This document shows positions 57,375 to 64,000 of a stretch of 64,000 bases of DNA, piece after piece. This DNA comes from Gaiellasilicea sp037720595 (GTDB lineage Bacteria; Actinomycetota; Thermoleophilia; Gaiellales; Gaiellaceae), in the NCBI GenBank assembly GCA_037720595.1, contig JBBJLW010000020.1, forward strand, positions 1-64,000, read 5' to 3'. The notes beneath the pieces were generated by a model that searched no databases, had not been told where the DNA came from, and was given only the letters and a program-made list of their open reading frames with translations. Position numbers and translations under genes: made by a program. Each line of letters opens with the position of its first letter. Positions within the stretch are counted from its first letter, which is position 1.

Positions 57375-59861
57375 TCATGATTCCGTGCTTTGGGATGCCT
57401 CGCTCAGCGAGAGCAGTGTTCCTTGCTGCCGAGCCTGCTCGAACTGCGGGCCTGTGGTGGACAGGATGAGTGATTCGTAGCTTTCGCGTTCCTTCGCCCA
57501 CTGGCCGATGGGTGCGTTTGCTTCCTCGCTCTCGATCGCGCCCCAAAGCCGCCCAGCGAGGGTCGCGTTGTCTTGGGCGACGGCTGCGCACGCGAGCTCC
57601 GCAGCGGCGAAGACTGCGCTCATGCGATCCCCGATGTCGAGTGCGAGCTGAAGAGCGCTGTTCGCGTGCGTTTGCGCCTTGGCGAACCTCCCTCGTTGCC
57701 GCTCACAATCGGCGAGGCTCATATGTTGGAAGATCTCCCACCAGGGCCAATCGACCTCGCGTGCGATCATCGCGCTCTGTGCGAACAGCTCGGCCGCGGA
57801 AGCGAGCTCCCCTCTTCGGGCAGCGACCACCCCCAGGTAACCGAGTGCTTGAGCCTCTCCGACCCTCAGGCCAAGTCGCCTGAACTCCTCCAGCGACTCC
57901 TCGATGGAGGCCGCGGCGGCTTCGCCTTCGCCTTGATTCGTCAGGTTGGCGGCGACGCGGAAGCGGAGGTTTGCGGCGTTCGGCTCATCGTCGAGCAGCT
58001 CGAAAAGTGCGAGGCTCTCGCGGTAGTGGGGCGCGGCCCGTTCGGACTCACCGACAATGTCCAGCACTCCTGCGAGCGCACGCAAGGAATCGGCGCGGAG
58101 CTTCTGCGGGGCGTCCAGGGTGGCTTGAAGGAAACGTTCGAGCCGGGCTGCTCCCTCGACGGGCTCTCGGACGACCCAGAAGGCCTCGAGGGCGGTCGTC
58201 AGCTCGAGGCCATGCTCGGGTGCGTGGTCGGCGGCCCAGTCGAGAAGCGCCCGAATGTTGTCCACCTCCGGCGCTACGAGGTCGAGGTGCCACCGGCCGG
58301 GCCCGCCGGTTGTGATCCCCTCTCCCGTATTGGCGCGCTTCGTGAGCTCGAGAAGCGAGTCGTATTGGCGGCGACGAAGGATGTCCTCCTCGCCCGACTC
58401 TGCGAGTCGCGCCATCGCGAACTCGCGGATCGTTTCGAGCATCCAGAAGCGATCCGTCTCGTCCGGGTCGGTTCGTCGGCGGAGCAGGCTCTTGTCGAGC
58501 AGGGAGGCAAGCGAGTCGATGTCCGCCTCGCACACCGCCTGGGCCGATTCCAGTGTGCAGCCGCCTCGGAAGACGGCGAGGTCTTTGAACAGCTGCTGCT
58601 CGTCCGGGTCGAGCAAGTCGTACGACCAGGCGATCGTGGCGGCGAGGGTGGCGTGCCGAGGGTCAGCGTCGCGACCCCCGCGCAGCAGGTCGACGCGCGC
58701 GCCCAGACGCTCTAGCAAGGCTTCCGGAGAGAGGAGCTTGGTTCGCGCGGCGGCGAGCTCGAGCGCGAGCGGCAAGCGGTCGAGCCGCTCGCAGAGCCGG
58801 TCGACCGCCACGGTATGGGAGATGTTGGCTCGCACCCGCTCCGCCGCCGCGAGAAAGAGACTGACGGCCTCGTCCGGAGCGAGCGGCGGCAGGTCGAACT
58901 CGGTCTCGGCCGCAATCCGAAGCGGCTCTCTGCTCGTCAGGATCAGCCGCAGCTCCGGCGCAGCTTCGACAAGGCCGGCAATTGCGCGGGCGGCGTCCGG
59001 GAGCAGCTGCTCGAGATTGTCGAGCAGGACGTGTGTCCGCTTCGCCCCCACCCGGACGGCGATCGACTCCGGACTCGCCGCTTCCGCGCCAACCGCCTCG
59101 GCGAGGGTGGGAAGAACCAGTCCCGGGTCACGGAGGGCAGCAAGTGGCACGAATATCGAGCCCCCTTCAGCTTCCTCGCAGAGCAGACGAACGAGCTCGA
59201 GCGCGAACCGCGTTTTGCCCGTCCCGCCCGGACCGACGATCGTAAAAACGCGAGGATCGCGTCCGAGCAGGACAGAGATGGCTTCGAAGAGCTCTCGCTC
59301 GCGGCCAAGAAACGCTGTCGCCGGAGTCGGCAGCAGCACCGTCCCGGGCGTCCGGAGCGGCGGATGCCTCTCCGCACCCAACTGGTAGAGGCGAATCGCC
59401 CCGTCAAAGTCCTTGAGCCGGTGCGAACCCAGATCCAGGAGATCCGCACCGTTGAGCAATGCCTCAGTCGTCGCCGACAGCAAGACCTGGCCGCCGTGCG
59501 CGAGCGCCGCCACTCGGGCTCCCCGATGAACATCGACCCCGACATAACCCTCCGCCGCCAGAGTCGGCGCGCCTGTGTGCAGTCCCATTCGCACTCGGAT
59601 CGGCCCGTCGGACAGCGCATCTTGTCCGGCGATGGCGGCGGCCGCCGCGCCAGGCGCAGTAGGGAACGCAACGAAGAACGCATCGCCCTGCGTATCGACT
59701 TCTACACCGCCTTGCCCCGCGAACGCCGACCGAAGCAACGCACGGTGCACGGCAAGCGCCTCCGAATAATCCTCCGGGCCGAGTGTGTGCAAGAGCCGCG
59801 TCGAGCCCTCGATATCCGTGAACAGAAACGTCACGGTGCCGGAAGGTAAATCGCTGCGCAT
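57375..59861 (-). CDS. Class III nucleotidyl-cyclase-like / NB-ARC / TPR regulator
   Basis: 828 residues. Residues 8-165 are a class III adenylyl/guanylyl cyclase homology domain: TVTFLFTDIEGSTRLL (Asp16), VEVDTQGDAFFVAF (Asp60) and RMGLHTGAPT. An NB-ARC ATPase follows, with Walker A GPGGTGKT at 210-217 and THVLLDNLEQLLP as Walker B. TPR repeats form the C-terminus (SLRALAGVLDIVGESERAAP, ALGYLGVVAARRGELASAAE). No DNA-binding domain is visible, so it is probably a signalling ATPase. Met at 59861 is used because the upstream residues are not conserved in type. Confidence 0.88.
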   Translation of the reverse strand: MRSDLPSGTVTFLFTDIEGSTRLLHTLGPEDYSEALAVHRALLRSAFAGQGGVEVDTQGDAFFVAFPTAPGAAAAAIAGQDALSDGPIRVRMGLHTGAPTLAAEGYVGVDVHRGARVAALAHGGQVLLSATTEALLNGADLLDLGSHRLKDFDGAIRLYQLGAERHPPLRTPGTVLLPTPATAFLGRERELFEAISVLLGRDPRVFTIVGPGGTGKTRFALELVRLLCEEAEGGSIFVPLAALRDPGLVLPTLAEAVGAEAASPESIAVRVGAKRTHVLLDNLEQLLPDAARAIAGLVEAAPELRLILTSREPLRIAAETEFDLPPLAPDEAVSLFLAAAERVRANISHTVAVDRLCERLDRLPLALELAAARTKLLSPEALLERLGARVDLLRGGRDADPRHATLAATIAWSYDLLDPDEQQLFKDLAVFRGGCTLESAQAVCEADIDSLASLLDKSLLRRRTDPDETDRFWMLETIREFAMARLAESGEEDILRRRQYDSLLELTKRANTGEGITTGGPGRWHLDLVAPEVDNIRALLDWAADHAPEHGLELTTALEAFWVVREPVEGAARLERFLQATLDAPQKLRADSLRALAGVLDIVGESERAAPHYRESLALFELLDDEPNAANLRFRVAANLTNQGEGEAAAASIEESLEEFRRLGLRVGEAQALGYLGVVAARRGELASAAELFAQSAMIAREVDWPWWEIFQHMSLADCERQRGRFAKAQTHANSALQLALDIGDRMSAVFAAAELACAAVAQDNATLAGRLWGAIESEEANAPIGQWAKERESYESLILSTTGPQFEQARQQGTLLSLSEASQSTES

Positions 59862-59910
59862 GCGATCAAAGCGTACGGTCTGGGGAGAACTGTCGGGTAC
59901 CGTTCCTCGA

Positions 59911-60693
59911 ATGGATCTGCCGGCACACGCACGACGAATGGACGGCGGAACGACGCGTCGGGCAGCGGGGCGAACGGCTGCCGTCATTGTGTCCTTGTGG
60001 CACGAGCAGAAGCAACGGCGTCTTGCTGTCGCTCTCGTAGCAGCGCTTCTCTCGGCGCTGGCGTTCGCCCGAATCGCCGAGGATTACCTGACGAACGACC
60101 CGCTCGCCCGCTGGGACGTGAGCTTCGCCCGGTGGCTATCGGACGAACGGAGCACCCTCGGCATCGACCTCTTCCGCGTGCTCACGTTCTTCGGCAGCCC
60201 TGCAGTGGCGCTGGCGGTCGCAACCGTTGCTTGCGTCGTTCTCTATCGGCGCCGACATCTCGCCGAAGCGGCGCTGCTTCCCGTCGCGCTCGTCGGTGGC
60301 GAGCTGCTGAACCTCATCCTCAAGCTGTCGTTCCACCGCGCCCGTCCCGAAGTCGGGTTCGTCCATCTGGACACCTATTCGTTCCCGAGCGGTCACGCGA
60401 TGATCTCGACCGCCGCCTACGGAGCGCTCGCATATCTGGCGTGGGACTACTTCCGCACCCGCCGCAGCCGTCTCATCCTGATCGCAGGCACGCTGATCCT
60501 CGTAGCGCTGATCGGTTTCAGCCGCCTCTACCTCGGCGTTCACTACCTCTCCGATGTTCTCGCCGGCGTCACCGGCGGCGTGATCGTGCTCGCCGTCTCC
60601 ATAGCGATCCAGACGGCCTGCGGCGAGCGGTTCGCCGTCCGCTTTGCCGGCTCGCGCGCCGACGGTCTCGCACGCCGCGCCACTCGAAGTTAG
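59911..60693 (+). CDS. PAP2-family membrane phosphatase
   Basis: A 260-residue protein with about five or six membrane helices. The phosphatase signature is complete: KLSFHRARP (motif 1, residues 138-146), PSGH (motif 2, 159-162) and SRLYLGVHYLSDVLAG (motif 3 with the catalytic His). Typical substrates are undecaprenyl pyrophosphate or phosphatidic acid. ATG at 59911 is chosen; 59938 is an alternative. Divergent from the cyclase-NB-ARC gene with about 50 bp between. Confidence 0.87.
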   Translation: MDLPAHARRMDGGTTRRAAGRTAAVIVSLWHEQKQRRLAVALVAALLSALAFARIAEDYLTNDPLARWDVSFARWLSDERSTLGIDLFRVLTFFGSPAVALAVATVACVVLYRRRHLAEAALLPVALVGGELLNLILKLSFHRARPEVGFVHLDTYSFPSGHAMISTAAYGALAYLAWDYFRTRRSRLILIAGTLILVALIGFSRLYLGVHYLSDVLAGVTGGVIVLAVSIAIQTACGERFAVRFAGSRADGLARRATRS

Positions 60694-60845
60694 GGGCGGT
60701 CGCTCCCGCGCGCGACCAGCCACGATGTAACCCTCCCCATCTGGCGGGGAGGCGTCTCGATCAGGTCTTCGTCCTCCTCAGGCGCGGCGGGTCAACGGGG
60801 CCGGTGAAGAGGAGTAGTGTCCTCACGTCAATTCGAGGAGGCCCG

Positions 60846-61124
60846 ATGGCGATCGCACGGATCATCGAAACGCAGATAACACCTGACGAGTACGACCAGA
60901 TGAGGGAACGTCTGGGGGTCGGCGACACGCCGCCGCCCGGAGGTTCGTTTCACGTAGGCGCCATCGGCGAAGATGGCAAGATCCGAATCTTCGAAGTCTG
61001 GGATTCGCGTGAACAAGCCGAGGCCTGGGGCGAGAAGGTCGCCGCTGCCCGCGAGGAAGCAGGCTTTGGCGGGCGCCCGCCGTCGATCGAATACCTCGAA
61101 GTCCACCGCATCGTCCAGCGCTAG
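60846..61124 (+). CDS. Small ABM-like alpha/beta protein
   Basis: A 92-residue protein: MAIARIIETQITPDEYDQMR, then GGSFHVGAIGEDGKIRIFEV with WDSREQAEAWGEK. The strand-helix pattern is that of dimeric alpha-beta barrel proteins, like the gene at 9808-10116. GAGGAGG precedes the ATG. Monocistronic. The function is unknown. Confidence 0.7.
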   Translation: MAIARIIETQITPDEYDQMRERLGVGDTPPPGGSFHVGAIGEDGKIRIFEVWDSREQAEAWGEKVAAAREEAGFGGRPPSIEYLEVHRIVQR

Positions 61125-61288
61125 AGCGCCTTTCAGAATGACGTTTCGTCGGCGGGGTGTGCTGGGCGGTGCGAGCGCAAGGACGCAGGGAGCCTCGATA
61201 GTCCAGCTATCGAGGCGACTGAGGACGCCGCGATCGTGCCGCACAGCGCGGCCCGCCGGCTCAAGGCTTCATTCTGAAAGGAGCTCTA
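61122..61288. repeat. Inverted-repeat element (MITE-like)
   Basis: Terminal arms TAGAGCGCCTTTCAGAATGA (61122-61141) and TCATTCTGAAAGGAGCTCTA (61269-61288) are complementary at 19 of 20 positions and enclose 127 bp. An inner hairpin (CTCGATAG-TCCAG-CTATCGAG, around 61196-61216) is present. There is no coding capacity. The left arm overlaps the stop of the upstream gene. Confidence 0.65.
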
Positions 61289-61422
61289 AGCGTGTTGGCG
61301 CGAGTGGCTCGGGCTGCTCGCGCCAACCCTCGTTCGCGCGTTGCGAACGCCCTGACGCGCTTCCGCCTCACGGCTTCGCACTCCTCAGGGCGTAGCGGTC
61401 GCGCCGGCTGGACCTGAAGAGA
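61289..61422. other. Palindrome-rich gap before MFS gene
   Basis: Three stem-loops in a row: GTTGGCGCGAG/CTCGCGCCAAC with a 12-nt loop, GTTCGC/GCGAAC, and CGCCCTGA/TCAGGGCG. They could be a bidirectional terminator for the two convergent genes. No gene is seen. Confidence 0.5.
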
Positions 61423-62616
61423 TCACTCCATCAAAGGCTCGACGTTCTCCACGTCCGCCGGCCGGTCGGGAGCGCATCGCTGGATCGCGAGCGCCGACAC
61501 CGCCAAGATCGCGCCGAGCAGCCAGAAGACCGCGCTCGCACCTGCGTTTCCCGCCACCACGCCTGCTGCGGCGGGCGTCGCCACCTGGCCGATGCGGTTT
61601 CCGGTCAGGCGCACAGCAAGTGCAGTCGATTTCGCATGGTCGGGGACGAGCTGGACGACGAGCGTCATCGAAAGCGGTTGCCCGAAACCCATCCCGAAGC
61701 CTGCGACGATGCTGAGGGCCGCAAGCGCCCAGACCTCCTGTGCCACCGTCATCCCCGCGAGAGCCGCGGCCGCCGCAGCCGCACCGATCGTGATCAGGCG
61801 GGTTCTGCCGATCCTCCGGACGGTCGCCCCGATCCCCACCCGCGCCGCGATCGACGCTGCGGCCCGGAGCGCCAGGAGGACGCCGATCGCGCGCGGCCCG
61901 ATGTCGCTCTCCGCGCCGATGACCGGCATGTAGGCGGTGAAGACATCGGCGGCCGCGAGCACCGCGATGCTCGCAAAGATCCCGGCGGGTACGCCACGCG
62001 TCCGCACGATCGTCCGCACGCTGCCACGACGCGACTCCGTGCGCGCCGAGGCCGTCCCGCGGCTCCCGTCGGCAACCGCCCCGCAGAGCGTGGCCACCAC
62101 GAGGATCCCCGTCGCGACGAGCAGGCATCGAGTGGTGGCGCCGACGGAGGGGGTCCCGCTCTCTCCGAGCAGGAGTCCCGCGAGGAGCGGGCCGAACAGC
62201 TGGCCGAGCGAAACACCAGCCGTCAGCAGACCGAAGTGGTGGTCGTGCCGGTCGCTGTGCGACTCGCGGGCCACGACGTCCTGCGAGCCGAGCGCGAGCG
62301 CGAGGTGGCCAAGGCCGATCACCGCGCTCGCGGCCGCGATCGTGATGGTCGTCGCCGAGAAGGCGAGCGCGAGACACCCTACGGTCTGAACCGCGCAGCC
62401 GATCACGAGGAGCGGCGCGCCACGCCGGTCCGACATGCGTCCGAGCGGGATCGCCAGGAAGATCGGCAGGAGCGCGAATGCGGCCGCCACGAGTCCCACC
62501 GACTGCACGCCCTCGCCGTAGGCGAGCAGCCGGTAGGAGGTGGTCGGCCGGATCAGGTACACCGCCGCCTGCGCGATGCCCATCGCGAGCAGGGCGAAGA
62601 GCAGCCGGCGGCTCAC
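61423..62616 (-). CDS. MFS transporter
   Basis: A 397-residue major-facilitator protein with about 12 helices, starting at GTG (VSRRLLFALLAMGIAQ). IFLAIPLGRMSDRRGAPLLV is the loop 2-3 signature (GRxSDRxG), and GATVRRIGRTRLITI the matching loop 8-9. LTAGVSLGQLFGPLLAGLLL is motif-C-like, which suggests efflux or exchange. It follows the CitE-like gene after 4 nt, so it may move the organic acid handled there. Confidence 0.85.
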   Translation of the reverse strand: MSRRLLFALLAMGIAQAAVYLIRPTTSYRLLAYGEGVQSVGLVAAAFALLPIFLAIPLGRMSDRRGAPLLVIGCAVQTVGCLALAFSATTITIAAASAVIGLGHLALALGSQDVVARESHSDRHDHHFGLLTAGVSLGQLFGPLLAGLLLGESGTPSVGATTRCLLVATGILVVATLCGAVADGSRGTASARTESRRGSVRTIVRTRGVPAGIFASIAVLAAADVFTAYMPVIGAESDIGPRAIGVLLALRAAASIAARVGIGATVRRIGRTRLITIGAAAAAAALAGMTVAQEVWALAALSIVAGFGMGFGQPLSMTLVVQLVPDHAKSTALAVRLTGNRIGQVATPAAAGVVAGNAGASAVFWLLGAILAVSALAIQRCAPDRPADVENVEPLME

Positions 62617-62620
62617 GGCT

Positions 62621-63481
62621 CTACCCGGAGAGGAGCCGCTTGGCCTGCTCGTAGAACGGCACGTCGACGAACTCCCCGTCGACGGTGATCGCTCCCTCGC
62701 CGGCCGCGAGCGCCTGCTCGTACTCCTCGACGACGCGGCGGGCACGCGCGAGCTCCTCGGCGGTCGGGCTGAACACCTCGTTCAGGATCGGGACCTGGCT
62801 CGGATGGACGCACGGCGCGCCTCGCAGCCCGAATGCTCGCGACTCCTCCGCCGAGCGGCGGAACGCGTCGAGGTCGCCAAAGCCGACGATCGCGCCCGTC
62901 AGCCCGATCGGGACGATCCCCGCGGCGACGGCCGCGTTGACGACGAGGAAGCTGGCGATCACGTTTCCCTGACCGCCGGCCACCATGCCCGTGGCAATCG
63001 TGTAGTCGCTCGAGCCCAGGCCGACCGCGACGACGCGAGGGTGCGCCGCACAGATCTGGACGGCGTTCAGGAGGCCCTTTGGCCCTTCGATGCGTGGGAA
63101 GAAGACCGTGTGGCCGTCCTCGAGGCCGCGTTCGGCCTCGACGCTCGCCGCGATCTCGGCGAGTGCGAGCACATGCTCGGCGGAGTCCACCTTGGGGAGC
63201 ACGAGCCCGCGCACGTCAGGCCCGATCGAAGCTTCCAGGTCGGCGACGGCCAGGCGCCACGGACGGTTGACTCGAACGAGGACGTCCGCGCCGGCCTGAC
63301 CGACTCGCGGAGCCGCCGCGGCGACCAGTCCGCGGGCGCGAGCCTTCTCGGAGTGCGCGACTCCATCCTCGAGCTCGAGGATGATCGCGTCGGCGCCGCG
63401 CTCGTGCGCCTTGGCTACGAAGCGCTCGGAGACGACCGGGACGTACAGGAGCGATCGCCAGCGGGGCCGGAACGTGGTCAC
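62621..63481 (-). CDS. HpcH/HpaI aldolase / citrate-lyase beta-like protein
   Basis: A 286-residue CitE-type TIM-barrel protein. RSLLYVPVVSERFVAKAHER, IILELEDGVAH (metal Glu region), VLVRVNRPW, and FFPRIEGPKGLLNAVQIC with VGLGSSDYTIATGM are family motifs. Members cleave or form beta-hydroxyacyl-CoA such as malyl-CoA or citramalyl-CoA. The start is the GTG overlapping the CoA-transferase stop (GTGA), so the transferase probably makes its CoA-ester substrate. Confidence 0.87.
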   Translation of the reverse strand: MTTFRPRWRSLLYVPVVSERFVAKAHERGADAIILELEDGVAHSEKARARGLVAAAAPRVGQAGADVLVRVNRPWRLAVADLEASIGPDVRGLVLPKVDSAEHVLALAEIAASVEAERGLEDGHTVFFPRIEGPKGLLNAVQICAAHPRVVAVGLGSSDYTIATGMVAGGQGNVIASFLVVNAAVAAGIVPIGLTGAIVGFGDLDAFRRSAEESRAFGLRGAPCVHPSQVPILNEVFSPTAEELARARRVVEEYEQALAAGEGAITVDGEFVDVPFYEQAKRLLSG

Positions 63482-64000
63482 ACGACGCCGTCCGCGACCA
63501 GGCGTGCAAGCTCCTCCGAGTCGATCCCGAGCTCGCCGTAGACGGCTGCGTTGTGCTCCCCGAGCGCCGGCGCCGGCAGGCGGATCGCACCCGGAGTGCC
63601 CGAGAGCCGCGGAACGACGTTGTGCAGCACGACGCCGTCCTCCATCTCGACGATCGTCTCTCGTGCGCGGTAGTGCTCGTCGGCGAGCGCGTCGACGATG
63701 TCGAGGACAGGCCCGATCGTCAGCCGGTGCGCGGCGGCAAGCGCAAGGATCTGTGCGCGCGTGAAGCGCCTGAACTCGGGCACGAGCGCCTCGTGCAGCT
63801 CTTCTCGATGCGTGAGCCGCGACTCGGCACCGGCAAAGCGCGGGTCGGCGAGGATGTCCTCGCGGTCGATCGCAGCAAAGAAGCGCGCGGCGGTTTCGTC
63901 GGTCGCGGCGGAAATCGCCACCCAGTGGTCGTCACTCGTCTGGAAGACACCGCGCACGGAGGAAACGCCGGCGCCGTCGCCGCGGCTGCGGAGGTGCCCA
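63478..64000 (-). CDS. CaiB/BaiF family III CoA-transferase, N-terminus outside window
   Basis: The last 174 residues of a family III CoA-transferase. GVFQTSDDHWVAISAATDET, RFAGAESRLTHREELHEALV, and ALADEHYRARETIVEMEDGV followed by VVPRLSGTPGAIRLPAPALGEHN (given in parts) are the usual C-terminal pattern. The open frame continues past 64000 on the minus strand; the Met inside is not the true start. It is the first visible gene of an operon with the CitE-like lyase and the MFS transporter. Confidence 0.85.
   Translation of the reverse strand, partial: GHLRSRGDGAGVSSVRGVFQTSDDHWVAISAATDETAARFFAAIDREDILADPRFAGAESRLTHREELHEALVPEFRRFTRAQILALAAAHRLTIGPVLDIVDALADEHYRARETIVEMEDGVVLHNVVPRLSGTPGAIRLPAPALGEHNAAVYGELGIDSEELARLVADGVV

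Noticed and set aside
1..64000. CRISPR arrays, rRNA genes, full insertion sequences
   Set aside because: None seen: no regularly spaced direct repeats of CRISPR type, no rRNA segments, no transposase frames.

Overview
This 64 kb window is uniformly GC-rich chromosomal DNA. Almost every gene uses GC-ending codons, GTG starts are common, and neighbouring genes are often joined by ATGA or GTGA overlaps. The gene set includes an actinobacterial GlgC/GT4 glycogen pair, an AfsR/SARP-type regulator, stand-alone LigD ligase and polymerase modules, a DUF4383 membrane protein, an inositol operon and a non-secreted [NiFe]-hydrogenase. This suggests a deep-branching actinobacterium of the Thermoleophilia/Gaiellales type. 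That assignment is inference from gene content; no rRNA is present.

Layout. 1-3310 (minus strand): a surface-polysaccharide operon with two GT2 glycosyltransferases and two ABC-2 permeases. 3417: tRNA-Ser(UGA). 3566-5994: glgC and a GT4 glycogen synthase. 6162-10116: secreted proteins, including an M6-like zinc protease broken by one frameshift. 10121-12940: a SARP regulator whose leader resembles that of glgC. 13376-20900: a mixed housekeeping block with flippase, flavin reductase, HAD phosphatase, KAS II, thioredoxin-like protein, DNA ligase and cupin. 20964-22026: a lower-GC cupin/TetR operon with a NemR-box operator, probably acquired. 22088-23469: an Xre switch and degraded PspC remnants. 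23699-27639: LigD polymerase, an amino-acid ABC transporter and an orphan GroES. 27992-28291: two more tRNA-Ser genes.

28292-47388 may be a genomic island. It starts at an intact tRNA-Ser(CGA) and ends at a 60-nt copy of a tRNA-Ser 3' half that begins exactly at the anticodon loop. It carries a cation-efflux protein, a family-5 ABC importer without ATPases, an FmdE-like protein, two regulators and a complete [NiFe]-hydrogenase locus. The locus holds small and large subunits, HypC, HypD, HypE, a canonical maturation protease, a degenerate protease-like protein, a TPR protein, a BirA-like protein, four tiny overlapping membrane proteins, a SIS-HypC fusion and a GmhA-like SIS protein. HypA, HypB and HypF are absent from the window. 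A CooC-like P-loop ATPase sits in the locus, and its reading frame is interrupted by one in-frame UGA exactly where CooC has the first cysteine of its CxC motif. A hairpin follows the UGA. This is a candidate new selenoprotein and possibly the nickel-insertion ATPase of the system; it is the most interesting item here.

47488-56845 (minus strand): a myo-inositol operon (LacI regulator, iolG, a sugar ABC transporter, iolD, iolC, iolB and an iolE-like gene) with a readable promoter and operator. 56880-64000: a DUF2867 pseudogene, a cyclase-NB-ARC-TPR regulator, a PAP2 phosphatase, an inverted-repeat element, an MFS transporter, and a CitE-like lyase with a truncated CoA-transferase at the window edge.
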